64,000 nt of DNA from Hirudo medicinalis (GCA_011800805.1 MPNW01000058.1:209922-273921); one strand, 5' to 3'. Shown: positions 14,501 through 37,868, numbered from the stretch's first letter. Made by a program: numbers and translations. Notes: a model not told the origin generated them from the letters alone.

Positions 14501-17500
14501 GCCAATAAAATCAATCAAATCAAGATACCTTGAGTGAGACCCATTTAGTGAGCACCCTTTTATCATTGAACTGGCAGAGCATGCCTGCCTCTGTGATGGC
14601 AAAGACACGATCAACACTGTCTGTCTTGCTGCAGCAGACTCCACAGAATGAGTTGTTCTGATGCTCACCCAGGATGCCATTGCGGCCAAGGAGGGGCAGT
14701 GTTTCGAGCTGGTTCTGGGGTTATTCATTTATATGTAATTGTAATTTTCACAACAATCAACATCAACATCTGTAAACATCTTAGTATCAACCGAATTTTA
14801 CACTTATGTTCTTATCATCAGTGAAATCATTGTTACTATTATCTTTATTAATCACAAGTAACAAGTCACCACCATCATCATCATTACAACTGATTTCACT
14901 AATATCATTACCTTAGACTTGCTGGCATTCAAGTACCAGAATTTAACATGTCTGTTTCCAACAGTAACAAACATGCTCCCATCCTCTGAGAAAGCAACAT
15001 CCAGCACCTTGAAATTGAAGCAGGATTAGCTTAAGACTAGAACAATTGACGTATTAGCATACCGAACGGCTTAACATGTCATCAAGTGGTATTAGCTGAC
15101 CTTTGAAGCAACCTTATTACTGGCAACCTTTATATTTTTCTTCCAGTTCCAAACATTAACTACCATATCATGTTGGTATCCCACAGAGACAATGTACTTG
15201 AGATTGGGAGAGAAAGCCTGTCAAATGATAAACAAATGTTCTGGCCATTTATGGTTTTATTTGTCAAACCTCACTTATGTTTTGTCAATATATCTGTCAA
15301 CCATTTATGTTAATAACATTGTGCTAATAATATTGAGACATGTTTTGCTATCTTTCAATAAAAACCAACTTGTAACTTGTCATAACTTACCACACATCTT
15401 ACACCAAACTTATGACCTTCAAACTCTGCCACTTGGGTCATCTCCTCCAAGTCCCAAACCCTCACTGCTGGTTGGTGACCACTCTATTCACAAGTGCAAT
15501 GATAATCACCATCCAGCTCAGAGATCATAAAAATCATCTATACCAACCTCCCCAGTGGCCAGGAATCTTCCATCACCAGAGTATGCCAGACAACTAAGTG
15601 GCTTTTTTGAGCTGTTGAACAGGTGATATTGCTTGTTCTTCCTAGAATTGTATATAACAGCCACACAGCTGGTGGGAAAAAATAGTAAAAGAACCTTCTT
15701 CAGCATAATGTAACAAAAAATTGAATGTTCATCAATTAGAAATCATTAGTTTATTTTAAAGGCTTAAGAATTACAGGCATTATTAAGGAATAGTCAAGTT
15801 TACAACAAATATGTAAATCTTAAAAAACTGAAATCTAGTATCATCATCATGTGCTAGCTCTGGTTATTTTCCATTTGATAAAAATGTAACAAAGCTGTAA
15901 TAATTGCAAATGATCACATTAAGCAAAAGAACAATAAAACTAAGTAGTATTGATATAAGTTACTAGTAATATAGGTTAAATATAATACAAGTTAATAGCA
16001 ATAGCAATACTCTAAATTATTTTTTAGGTAGTAATCTAATAATCTCAATCTAATAATAAAAATGATTTAATAATTAATAACATAATCAAAAATTATTTAT
16101 GCTGCACTTGTTAAATAAATTGATACTTTTGATAAATTGTTAAATACATTGCATAATGATATGTAAGGTAATGGTAAGTACCCAGCGAAATAGGCCACAT
16201 TGCCGGTGTTACCATCCAACGAGAGACCAGAGTTGGAAGTCACGGAAAGTCCCAGGACAGTTTCTAATTTTATCTGCAAAAGATAACCAAAAACATCAAT
16301 GTTGGCATTTGAGGAAGATGACAATTACGACAAAGTGATGAGCACAAGACACCAAAATTGAAGACAGACACTGACAATACAAACTGCGATCGTTATGCCG
16401 TTATTGGTACTAATTTAAAAGAATTTTGTATCATTGTTATTCATTGTTATTGTTAATTATTATCACTATTATTACATAAAATAAAAAAAAAATTAAATAC
16501 TGGTTGTCAAGAATTTTGTTTAATGATTGACCTAGATGTACTAAACAATTCAGAACAATCAATTTCATGGCAATCATCACAATGTCACCATCATTATTAA
16601 AAATATTTTCAATCTTTGTTTTATCAGTATCATCAAATTACCAGCACTTAGCACTGTTGCAATAATTTTCCTTTAAGAGTATTTTATCTTTTTTAAAACT
16701 TAAATGTTGAGAATCATAACAAAATTAAAAAATGATTATTTTCTATTGTTGGCTCATTATTATTATTATTAGCCGAGGCATAGAGTACGAAAGCACGGCT
16801 ACACGAGCGAATTATGAAATAATGTATGTAGAACTTAAAAAGTTCTGAGCTAAATTAGAACCAATTAACATTTGAAGATTTATGACTTCAAATGATGCTT
16901 TGAGAAAATTAGGGAAGGCACATTTATCCTTTACTGCTGCAGTGGTATTAGTGATGACTTATACTAAAAGAGTAGCATGTTATCTCAGAGATAAGAAATA
17001 TAGTAGACATATGCAGACATGTTTCCTTCTAGTGAGTTTGGTCTTGTCTATGTGCCTGAAATCTGGTAGTATGATCACCATAATCATCATCCCATGCCTA
17101 GCTCTGGTATAAAGTATAAAAAACATTATTTTCCATTGGATAAAATGCTAACAAAGCTGTAATAAATGCAAATTATCACATTATGCAAAAGAACAATAAA
17201 ACTGAGTAGTACTGATATAAGTTATTAGTAATATAAGTTAAATATAGTATGAGTTAATGGCAATAACAATAATCTAATTTATTTTTGAGGTAGTCTCAAT
17301 CTAATAATAAAAATGATGATTTAATAACTAATTATATAATATAATTAATATAATACAATAACATTACGTTATAACATTACATTACATGGCATCTCAAAGC
17401 TAAAGAGGCACAATCTTCCATGACATTCTCCATTCCTATGTCCATCCATCCTACCATATTAACTAAAGAATTCATGTAAAGAATTCTATGTAAAAAAAAG

Positions 17501-18610
17501 ATAGTTGGATCACAAACTCCATTCAAAATGGTTGATGTTGATGATGATGACGACAATGATAGTTAAGAAGCACTTGTGAGAACCAAACCATGCCAGCGAG
17601 GAATGATAGAATTAACTTCAGCTTTAAGTGGAAAACACAAAGAGTATGTGATGATGATGACGATGATAATAGGCAGAGGGCAACATAAAGGATTATGGAA
17701 TTAACATATTTTATGATAAATAATAAACAAATATCTATAAAAAAGTTCATATAATTTACATTATATAATCAGCAGTATCACAATCTATCTTCAACTAGCT
17801 CATCATCATTATCTTGGTCTTCAATGCAATCTTTAATCTCAAATACCATATTTATTACCACAAAATTACACAATCATTTTCTTCCATTAACCCCATTAAA
17901 AATAATTTCAAGCACTGTGAAATCTAATAATTCAACAGATTGGTTTAAAATCTATCATCTAGTGAGAAATATAAGGTTAGCCTTATATATAAAAAAAATG
18001 TTTAAGTGATGGATGAAAATATTTAAAGTACAAATCTGAAAATGATGATGATATCAGTAATATTAAATATTAAATATTATACTGATGATACCAATAATGA
18101 ATACTGGTTGTAAATATAGAAACAATAGCTCATCTTGAACCCAAAATGGTTCCAGCTTATCAAGAGCAATTAGGCAGAACAGGAAAATGTGAATAAAATG
18201 CCTGATTCTAATTTTCAAACAATATTAAATAAGGTGTAAAGATTAATTTTAAACATTTAAAATAATTTATAACTTTGATAAAATAATTTATGTTAAGTGT
18301 TTATTATGAAAGAATATTATTATGAAAACAATTACTTACTTACCATATTTAAAATCTAGTAAAGACAAAGCTTATGAGTCATAAGTATTTACACAATATG
18401 TAATTTTAAAAATTTGGATATGCCATGCCTTCGTAACAGCCGTAACATAGCATAACATAAATAAAATATAATCTTGAAAATTTTTACATCGACTGTCAAG
18501 TTGCTCACCCTCTCATTCAATGGTACAAATTTCTTCTTTTGCTTCCTCTTAAGGTTTGGAGATTTCAGGATTTTAAACTTTGGCTGCTCTTTTGTTGTAT
18601 CACCAATCAT
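2543..18610 (-). CDS. MAPKBP1: MAPKBP1/WDR62 homologue, WD40 JNK-pathway scaffold
   Basis: WDR62 and MAPKBP1 are paralogous vertebrate scaffolds for JNK signalling that also act at spindle poles and centrosomes; this looks like their single invertebrate counterpart. Exons (high to low): 18610-18509, 16273-16182, 15668-15548, 15483-15391, 15217-15101, 15007-14912, 14714-14529, 13554-13397, 12935-12752, 12605-12435, 12327-12261, 12170-12059, 11985-11894, 11378-11182, 10947-10829, 10731-10480, 9768-9673, 9556-9421, 9046-8896, 8447-8413, 7959-7664, 7486-7437, 7369-7290, 7013-6769, 6609-6588, 6101-6008, 5286-5032, 4604-3140, 3015-2954, 2881-2814, 2740-2543. All 31 join in frame, giving about 1803 residues (vertebrate proteins about 1500). 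Residues 1-720 are WD40 repeats (e.g. [60 protein letters not shown]), followed by a QLPAWARMK segment, an Asp/Glu-rich region near 860-958, a long Ser-rich region, and a C-terminal helix typical of the family. Start Met (MIGDTTK) is inferred; the stop codon is clear. An isoform ending at TAG 5012 is possible if the intron after 5032 is retained. Confidence 0.93.
2919..2943. repeat. (AATC)n microsatellite
   Basis: About six copies of the tetranucleotide lie in the intron between the second- and third-last exons of the MAPKBP1/WDR62 homologue. Confidence 0.8.
6236..6456 (-). mobile_element. tRNA-derived SINE, copy A (tail type 1)
   Basis: This is the best-preserved copy of a short interspersed family found at least six times in the window. 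On the minus strand it begins GTGCAGGTTGGCC and carries a box A-like TGGCCGAATGGG (6424-6435) and a box B-like GTTCGAAACCC (6366-6376), 47 bases apart. These are internal RNA polymerase III promoter elements in a tRNA-like head reminiscent of Leu/Ser tRNAs. The body has a CCCTTGGGAAGGA motif and repeated TATAAATG words, and the tail ends near TTACATTTATATTTATGG. It lies in the intron between the 22-bp microexon and exon 26 of the MAPKBP1/WDR62 homologue. No target-site duplication was established. Confidence 0.75.
8305..8395. repeat. Minisatellite with a unit of about 28 bp
   Basis: About three imperfect copies of a unit made from CCATTAACATCA and CATCATTAACATCATA words lie in an intron of the MAPKBP1/WDR62 homologue. 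Confidence 0.7.
9926..10035 (+). mobile_element. SINE fragment, copy B (tail type 2)
   Basis: This fragment matches the SINE body (CTGCACTGCCAGGGAGTGCC, then CCTTGGGAAA, then ACATAAATG). It ends with the alternative tail ATAAGGCACTCAAAAGATTG, shared with copy D and a fragment near 29550. The tRNA-like head is missing or unrecognisable. It lies in an intron of the MAPKBP1/WDR62 homologue. Confidence 0.6.
15838..16082. repeat. Direct intronic duplication, left copy
   Basis: About 240 bases here match 17085-17342 with scattered substitutions and small gaps. Shared words include ACAAAGCTGTAATAA, GCAAAAGAACAATAAAACT and CTCAATCTAATAATAAAAAT. Both copies lie in the same large intron (between coding exons 1 and 2) of the MAPKBP1/WDR62 homologue, in the same orientation. 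Confidence 0.8.
17085..17342. repeat. Direct intronic duplication, right copy
   Basis: Partner of 15838-16082, about 1.25 kb away. It lies closer to the upstream exon and has no coding potential. It could be a local segmental duplication or two copies of an unrecognised repeat. Confidence 0.8.
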
Positions 18611-20554
18611 TGTTTCTTGATCAACATGCCTGGATGTTAAGTGCAAATGTTTAAGAAGATATTCAAATTAATATTATTAAGATCTTCTTCTTTTTTTTAA
18701 ATTCATATTCAAAAAATATAGTGCCTACAACAAACCTTAAAAAACTTTTAGAATATACTAGGCGAAACAGTCTTCACAGGATATCTTTTAGCCAGCACAG
18801 ACTGGGTCCGAAAATTGTCCTAAAAATTTGTCAGAAAAGTTACTAAGCCTATGAAAGCAAGATGCGATACGAATCAGCCGATAGTCTGAATCAGAATATA
18901 AAATCCACAGGACATTCGTCGCAAGCAAAACACAGGTCAAAAACTTCCGTGCATAAATTCAGGTTAAAAAAGCGGGCGCCAGTATTCCGTTATTTATTTT
19001 TTTTTTGTTATGAGTGCTGGAAAGAATAAAATTAAAATTTTAATTAACGCTAAAATATTTATAACTTACGTAAACAAATTTTTCTCGCTTGACAACTTTC
19101 TCGAATCCTAATAAAAAAAAAATCAGCTCAGCAATTTCCAAAGCCGCTTAAGTAGCTTTTTAAAGTGATCTTATCTCGCCAACCGAGTCATCCAATTTAA
19201 AATGCTCAGCTCGAGCGAAAGTATTTCCACGAGAATCGCAATGAACTAGAACAAAGGGGTCAAAAGAGTAAAGAATAAAAAATAAACACAAATTTCAAAA
19301 ATTCTTAAGAAAAGTGCTGGAGAATTAAAAGGTTTCTGGAGCTGTGATTAAGCAAAGGAATGAAACTTCACAGACTTTCAGTCGACTCGAAAATAAGGCG
19401 GCCGTTTGTGTGCGATTATGATTTGTTGTAATTATTGTTCATTTCGTTCATTGTGGTTTAGATGTCAGAAATATCCATATATTCTTTTTATTTATAATTT
19501 ACTTACTGCGTCAGTCAAGCGATGAAAGCCTTAAACGAGTGCATGCTTTACTTTTACCAAGCACTTTAAACAACTTGTAAAATAAGTTTAAAAATAAAGT
19601 TCACCTCAAAAAGATTGTATAGTAATGACAGTGATTCTTGGCTGAAAATTTTCCCCCGAAAAATTTCGATGGCAGTAAAGGTCAGATATTGGATAATCGA
19701 TTCAATGCGTTGTTAAGTACATTATTCACTATGATTTGAGGTGTGCATTAATGTTCCCTTCGTAATGGACTATAATGAAATTCTTTTCCTCTAGTGCGAA
19801 AGTTCTCAACCCGTGGGCCAAAGTTGGGTTGTGACAGGCAATATGGTGGGCCGCGCTGAAGTCTTAAAGCAAACCAAAAAATTGACAAAAAAAAGTAGAA
19901 GAAAATAAGACATGTACGAGGTTTCATTATTTTCTGCAATGACTGCCACGAAAAAAAATATAGGTCAGGAATGCACGTGGAGGATGATCGAGTGTGTTTA
20001 TCAAAAATTCCACAGAATGGACATGCTATCCATGCGCAAACATCATCATCTTTGACAACGAACGTAAATGAAAATAACTTAAATCCTGTAGAAGCTATCG
20101 CTAAGATTACATGCCTATTTGTTATTGTATTTGCTTAGCAAGCAATTGGCAACTAAACATAAAAACGTAAAGAGAAATATAACATAATACTTTGTTAGCA
20201 ATATTTACCCCCAATTACTAAACGCACGAGCAACAAATTATATGCTAGCGAAGGCTTTAATAACATTTTATTTAACACGTGGGACGCAAAAAATGTTGAA
20301 TTGTAAATGTGGGCATTGCAGAAAGAAGGTCAATTAACATAATTTCTGACACTACTTGACTTGACTACTTGACACCACATAGCGTCGTCGTTAACATAAC
20401 ATAACATTAATTTATAGTGGTTTAAGAAGACTAATGTCTGATAAACTAATATGTGATAAACCACTCCGTGTGACCTAGTCCCTTGACCTAGTCTACAACT
20501 GAGTAAAGTCTTCTCATTGAACGTATAGTTTTAAAGTAGTGAATCATTCTGTGC

Positions 20555-21215
20555 TTTCATCTTCGAAAATTTGATAATCCCTGAACTTGTTTATGTATTT
20601 ATTGGTCTCTGCTCTTGTTCTGCCCCTATAACTCTTGGGCAATTGTCAATCGGCCATGGCTACTAGCCAAATTGTTCCATCATTCTGGCTGCCAATGTTT
20701 GTGTCTTAAAGCTTGTTCCAGCCAACAACCCTAGCGCTGGTTGATGTGTTGGTGTCCCCTTGTTCTTGCATCTCTAGCTGCCTCAAAGAACTTTCTTGGA
20801 TCCATAACTACTTTGCCAGTGATTATTATGAATGTTTCTATGAAGTCTCCCCTAAATGAGCCTCTTTTCCAATGGAGTCATTTTTGTCTTTCTTAATCTC
20901 TCCTAACAGCTTAGATCTCCAAATTTCCTTATCATTTTGGTAGCTCTCTCTGCAGGTTTCTAGAGCTCCAATACCCTTTTTGAGACATGGACTTCAAGTA
21001 GGCGCACAATATTCCAGATGAGGTCTTACTAGTGAATTACATTGTCTCAAGATAATACCACTCTCTCTACTTACTACAGTTCTCCTGATCATTCCAAATG
21101 GTCTATTGGTCTTTTTTGATGCTTCCATGCACTGTCTGGACGACTTGCTGCTTTTATGGGCTATTGATCCTAGATCACTTTCCTCTTCAGACCTTAGACT
21201 CTTAACTGTTCAACT
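20555..21215 (-). mobile_element. Decayed CR1/L2-like non-LTR retrotransposon, 3' end of reverse transcriptase ORF
   Basis: On the minus strand, broken frames encode peptides diagnostic of the C-terminal reverse-transcriptase region of CR1/L2/Jockey-type LINEs: CMEASKKTNRPFGMIRRTV (about 21070-21140), then NSLVRPHLEYCAPT (about 21000-21040), then KKGIGALET and a TPLEKR-like segment further down. Stops and frameshifts interrupt it throughout, so it is an inactive fossil. Only the 3' end is present, as expected for 5'-truncated insertions. Confidence 0.8.
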
Positions 21216-21550
21216 TAAAGCTTTCTGTTAGTTAATTTATCTGACTTAAATTATCTACTTACATCCGGTCATCTACTAGATAGATAACTTACATCTTATT
21301 AAGGAATTGCTATGCTGATTGGATGCTCAGTCATTTTTGAAAAGGAACATACTCGTTAAATAATTTATTTCAATGAGTACTTCATATATATGAACTCAAT
21401 GAGCGAACTCAAAAATTGTTAGTGTTTGTAGAACAACAACAAATTTGAACGCAAACACATAAACATCACCCGATATCACCAAACGGCTTGACTTGTGAGT
21501 AGTTATGAATTAGTCATGACCCTTAGCAGCAATACAACGTTAATTCACGT

Positions 21551-21556
21551 TTTATT
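21551..21556 (-). terminator. Poly(A) signal of the TTC39 homologue
   Basis: AATAAA on the coding strand lies about 63 bases past the stop codon. Confidence 0.5.
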
Positions 21557-21618
21557 ATTTACATTAAAGTAAAATCCAACTGCTAAAACATTGATTTTGA
21601 TGCGAGCACAGCTTGGTA

Positions 21619-32774
<11,156 letters not shown>

Positions 32775-33019
32775 CTAGGGTTGAAAATGATGGTGATGAC
32801 CAACAAAAATTGATGGTCACTATCATAAAGATGATAATGGTTGGAATGCTTGAATAGCTAATTGATTAAAAACTAATAGTAATCAATTAATATCATTAAT
32901 AACAACCAAAACTTGTTTTATCAATGATTATGACTATTAATGATTTAATGTTAGTGATCAATTTGTAGCAACAGAAAGAGGGTTAGTGATTAGGTAAATG
33001 TAAACCCATTAATTGTGAA

Positions 33020-33066
33020 GATGATAATAATAATAATAATAATAATAACAATAATAATAACAATGC
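33020..33066. repeat. (AAT)n microsatellite
   Basis: Imperfect AAT/AAC trinucleotide array upstream of the first recognised TTC39 exon. Confidence 0.8.
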
Positions 33067-35123
33067 AACAATGGACTAAAGGTAAGCGATCAAGGTTCAT
33101 CTTGACAACAACAATAACGATGGTAATACTAATAACACCATAATCATTATTTTTATAAAATTGTTTAATACTAATATAGTTATTATAGTGTTACGATATG
33201 CTATTAATATATAATTATTATATTAGCCATGATACTTCAGCCAATGTAAATACATAAATAATATAAAAGATATTAACAAGAAGACTAACATTAGGGCTAA
33301 GATATATAAACTTTAATTTAGGGGCTGAAGGTTAGATCAAAAAAAAAAAACCAACTGACAGAAACAATTCAACAGAATAATTTAAAAACAAAACAAATCA
33401 AAAATTGTTAGAAACAGCAGTAAACCATACACAGCCAAGTCTTCCACCGCATCAGAATAAACCTAAAAATTGGAAAACTGTTCCTCATTACCAGATCATT
33501 ATCATTTATAACCGCTTCTCCCCTATCATACGAGCCATCAAATTAATCATTCCAGTTATTCACCTGATTATTCAGATAAGCCTAAATTATAACCAATAAC
33601 TGATCTAACCAATAAGGGTCCTGTTCTGACTGGTAGAACTAGTGATTAAAGCAATTCAAATAACAATGGACAATTCATGAATATGCATAGTTATGGGTTT
33701 AGCAACTGGATCATAAGGTGAATAGCTCAAAACCCAATGATTGCAAGCAAGAGATGCAACAGTTAAGCATAGACTTAGGTGATAATGGTACAGACATCCT
33801 CCTCATCTTCTTCATTGCTGTCATGTCCACCTGGAGGAAGCTTCTCAATATCCAAGGAGAAAGCCATGTAAAATTCAGTAAAGAAATGGACCAGCTTCTT
33901 TCTAGAGATACCTGCTGAAGGATACAAATATGATAGTCTCATTAATGCTTTTGTTAAATTATTATTGTTATGACAGTATTACTGTATTAATCATCAATAT
34001 TACTTGTGATTATTAATCAATATAATTTTAATGTTATAATTAATTTTAAATGAGACACTAATATTTCTTCTTCACTTAGTAACTAAACTGTCAAACTAAA
34101 AACATTACATTGATAAAAAATGAAAGTTAATTAAAATTACATTAATAACAAGAAACAATATCGGTCGGTCATAGTGGTATTCTTATGCAACAATTAGGAG
34201 TGGTTTATCACACAGACATTAGTCTACTCAAACTACTACAAATTAATGTTATGTAACCACTTTCAAATCTCCAAGAATCTACTCTTGCTGTCTGGAACCC
34301 TCTTCATAGATTTGTGTCTCATTAGCTAAGCTGACACATATATTTTGCAAATAAAGTCTAAGCCCAATGTTTGACTTTCAGCTACTTATCACTTTCTGGA
34401 GAATAAGATTTTCTACCTTAATCATAATCTGTCTAAAAAGCAGTTTTGAAAACTAAAATTTAATTTCAATGAAACCCATAAAACAAACGTTTAAAAAAAA
34501 ATTTCTTCTCAAAATGACAAACCTTCAGCGTTATATAAGATTAAACACTTTGCCCCGAAATCGAAGATACACCGCAAATCACTCAGGAGTAAAAACAAAA
34601 CCGTTGATTGCAAACGATGTTATTCCAAGCCATGCCGACATTGTAAGAATCATACTTATTTTGCAGGTAAACTTTCCATTAAAAATGACATTTTACGTTT
34701 GTGACTTATTATAAAAGTTTTGAAGTTTTTTTTGGCAACTTGAAATTTGGGTAAATTTTTATTAGAGTTTAATACCTTTACAAAAATACCAAATAACAAA
34801 TTAAGTATTTTTTTATTAAAAACCATCATAAACTTTAGTGCATTCTAAATCACATCCAAACCAAATTCAGAAGCCTATGCTGAATAATTTAGAATAAATA
34901 AATACTTTTATATTAACAACCAAAAAAAGATCATAAAGTTTAAAAAAAAGGCAATTTCACTGTTGAAGATAACAGATCCATCATGAGCTAATGCTATTAG
35001 ATCTTTGGTTTGAATGAATTTTGTTGCTGCCGGTCTTTGGGAGTAAAAATTTAAAGTAAGGCGGTTGCTTTGTCATTTGTTTTATTAATTTTTTTTATCT
35101 TTGAATCTATCACACTTTTTTAT

Positions 35124-35351
35124 CTAATTTTCGTCGATTGTCAACTTATATCTTGAACTTTTGGTCCGTCTCGTTATTTCTCTTGCTCGGTCAGTACTAC
35201 TGTTTATTACATATGGCCGTTTGTAATTGGGTAACTCATTTTTATCTCTAAAATGATTGAGAATGAATGGTCGATAGTTCTTCGAATTACTTCTTAGTAT
35301 TGACATGAAACATTTGGTTCTAGTCAATTGGGACTTGTTGCCTGGCGACAC
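35124..35351 (-). CDS. Unrecognised 75-codon ORF upstream of SINHCAF
   Basis: An uninterrupted minus-strand ORF (starts MSPGNKSQLTRTK, ends KLTIDEN) whose start is about 100 bases from the SINHCAF start, in the opposite direction. It is basic and lacks a recognisable domain, signal peptide or membrane helix. Its position fits a divergent first exon or a small gene, but no family is recognised and no splice link to TTC39 in the required phase was found. It may be chance. Confidence 0.2.
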   Translation of the reverse strand: MSPGNKSQLTRTKCFMSILRSNSKNYRPFILNHFRDKNELPNYKRPYVINSSTDRAREITRRTKSSRYKLTIDEN

Positions 35352-35454
35352 TGCTATTTCGTAGAATTAAATAAAATTATATATTTATTTTTTCCTTAAT
35401 TTAACACTCGACTTCATTGGTTATATCAATCAACAACAAAGTTGAAGTGATACA

Positions 35455-37868
35455 ATGAAGAGGCAGGAGCACAAATCTGCCAAGGGCTGCTGCATCTGCA
35501 GATGCAAGTCTTCCACATCAAGATTTGCCAAAAGTGACATCTGGGAGAAATTTTTTGGAAAGTGCTTTCTTTTGAGAGAAGGAGAAAGAAAAGGAGATAT
35601 GTGCAATGCTTGTGTTCTTGTGGTCAAGAGGTTCTCAAGGGAAGCCAAGGAGTCTTCATATGATTGGGTACATGGAATTTTTTTCTTTTTTGTTTAATTG
35701 TGGAGGTTGGCCAAATGGGTCGCATTCCTGCATAATGGCAACCATTGTAATGTGTCATGTTTGTAAAATAGCCTGTACTGCCAGAGTGCCTTTGGGTAGG
35801 GACTCCATATAAATGGTACTCAGATACGTAAGGCACTCAAAAGATTGGCAATTTGCTTTCAAAAAATCATGGTTGCACTCCTTAGTTTTATTCTAGTATG
35901 GCTTGTCAAAATAGTGAAGTGACTGTTGCAGTTTAACTTAAGTGATAATTCTTTATTATCAAACTATCATCACAGTTATTATTAAAATCAAAATTATTAT
36001 CATTGCTAAGGTGGTGGACAGCAGAAGGGGTCCAGGTAGTAAGAATATGATGAAGATCAAGAAATTAAGAAAAATGCAAAGAGAGAATGAGAACCCTCGT
36101 AAGTTTAGAATTTTTGTGCATAGAGGGATGCTTGTATAAAGCTTATAATTATATTTGTTATCATTGTCATTGCCATCACATTGATTAAAGAAATTATTTA
36201 TCCAAAACCACAGTAATCAAGCATACTTTCTTTGGGATATGCTCTTCTGATTATTGTCATCTATTATTGCTATTGGCTTTGCTTTGTAAACACTTGCAAC
36301 AATTCTTTGCTTTCATTAAATGCAATTTGATAAAGTATGTTTGATGTTTTTTCTCTTGGTCTCCTACATTAAATTTGGAATTTGCTATGTACTTTTTTAT
36401 ACTAATAATTCTCTTTAATTTTGAATTTCAAAATATCTTGATTTTTTCATAATTGTAGTTGAGAAGTTGCTTGCAGAACTCCCAGTCAAGGTGAGCCACT
36501 TGTTTTTGAGTGTTCATTATGATAAATCCAGAGAACCAATACTGTAGTATTTGTTGCTGTTATCATCATTGTCATTGTTACAAGTAAAACGTCCGATATC
36601 TTGTGACGTTTAAAAATATTTAAAAAATGAGAATGATACTAGCCATGGTAACTTTGCAGAGAATGTAGTGTAAGTTATTTTTCTAGAATGAGATGTGTCC
36701 ATCATGAGTGGCATTAATGAGCCTGAATTTTTCAATTATTGCAGAAGAAAGCACCCAGAAAGCAGTCAAAGAGCCAGATTCGCAAGAGAGGTAAATAATT
36801 TGAATAAATAAATTAAAATGAATGATCTTGATGATGATTATGATTGTACAATGATGATTGATGACAGTTATTGTCTCCATTGCAGACTCCCTCCCCCAAA
36901 CTTCAATCTTGTTAGATGATGGTGACAACTCAACGTTGCGAAGTCAAGAAGAACTGGATGAGATGTGGAACAAGAGCTTCAGGAGGGAATTGCCAGTCCC
37001 TTCCCAATATGGGGAGGATCTTACTGGGTTTGTTATGATGATGATATTTATTGCCAAAGTTTTTGCCACATGATTATTGCAAGTAATGCTGATAATTTTT
37101 GTTGTCATTAATGTGTTGCTGTAACTTAAGTAATTACTTAAATAGTTAATAAATTGAAAAAAGTAGTTAAGAATATTGGTTATGGTTGAGATTTTTTAAA
37201 ATGAACTGTTAATGAAAATTATTATTTCACATAACAATTGCTATATGCTAACAATTGATCTAATTTACTTTGTCATCTGCAAGATTGGGATTAGGCACTG
37301 CATGTATTTTAGGTGCCCATTGATCTTCGACAGGATGTCTGGCCGACCGTTTATATAGAGCTCCTACACGAGTGTTCTTGTGATAATGCAAACACATTGC
37401 ATACTGTTGTGCAAGTTAGATCAGAGGGGCTGTGCTTGCGAGCCAGTTCGCAATGCCAGAAATGCCCTTGGGAAGGAGCACTATATAAATGGTTAAGAAA
37501 AAGTGCTTCTGTTGCTATGCATGCGACCTTAATTGAACTACGTAGGATTGCTATTGTGTGTATTTCATCTTTTATATAAAAGTTTCAGTAACTATTTAGT
37601 AAATAAATAAAATTGCCATTCCAGGTACGAGATGTGCTGTGGCATAATGCTCTATTCCTCAAAGTCCCAGACAGCCTTCTGCCTCAAGAAGTCGTACAAA
37701 ATCTGTCCGATGCATCTGCAACTCTCGAGGGAAAAACTACTTCACTCCAAGAACTCATCCACAGTCACCTCAACATACTCTGAGGTCTCAGAGGATTCTT
37801 GTGATGCCCTTTCAAGAGGATCACCTGAAACTCTTTCTTTGATGGAGTCGCTCAGCAACATATGCTGA
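35455..37868 (+). CDS. SINHCAF: SINHCAF (FAM60A) homologue, SIN3-HDAC complex subunit
   Basis: SINHCAF is a nuclear subunit of the SIN3-HDAC corepressor. Six exons join in phase: 35455-35667, 36011-36098, 36459-36490 (32 bp), 36745-36790, 36886-37027, 37625-37868; product 254 residues (human 221). The N-terminal zinc-binding-type region is clear: KGCCICRCKSSTSRF with Cys12, 13, 15 and 17, then GDMCNACVLVVKRF with Cys50 and Cys53. Next come a basic linker (VVDSRRGPGSKNMMKIKKLR) and KRK/SQ-rich exons. The C-terminal family block starts YEMCCGIMLYSSKSQTAFCL and is followed by a Ser-rich tail. The start Met is the first in frame; a tiny upstream coding exon, as in vertebrates, is possible. Introns 1 and 5 contain SINE copies D and E. 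Confidence 0.92.
35703..35850 (+). mobile_element. tRNA-derived SINE, copy D (tail type 2)
   Basis: Head GGTTGGCCAAATGGGT (box A-like) and TGCATAATGGCAACCATTG. The body has CTGTACTGCCAGAGTGCC and CCATATAAATGG, and the end is the alternative tail TACGTAAGGCACTCAAAAGA. It starts 36 bases after exon 1 of SINHCAF. The box B region is degenerate. Confidence 0.7.
37309..37525 (+). mobile_element. SINE, copy E (tail type 1, rearranged head)
   Basis: The body CAATGCCAGAAATGCCC, CTTGGGAAGGAGCACTATAT and AAATGG is well kept. It is followed by GTGCTTCTGTTGCTATGCAT as in tail type 1. The tRNA-like head is diverged or rearranged. It lies in intron 5 of SINHCAF. Confidence 0.6.

Larger units (their letters stand above)
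18611..21618. other. Intergenic region between the MAPKBP1/WDR62 and TTC39 homologues
   Basis: This interval holds the presumed 5' UTR and promoter of the MAPKBP1/WDR62 homologue. A splice acceptor near 18630 before the start Met suggests one or more untranslated exons upstream. It also holds a decayed LINE (20555-21215) and the 3' UTR of TTC39. No intact gene was seen. Confidence 0.6.
32775..35454. other. Divergent intergenic region TTC39 / SINHCAF
   Basis: Transcription should diverge from here. The missing first TTC39 exon must lie somewhere in this interval. Contents noted: an (AAT)n tract near 33020-33065, an acidic minus-strand ORF near 33718-33918, and a plus-strand ORF 34514-34666 ending at a donor-like CAG|GTAAAC. 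None could be tied to a gene. Confidence 0.5.

Noticed and set aside
33718..33918. Minus-strand acidic ORF (MAFSLDIEKLPPGGHDSNEE) as TTC39 first exon
   Set aside because: Its usable donors give phase 0 or 1, while the next TTC39 exon requires phase 2; no family similarity.
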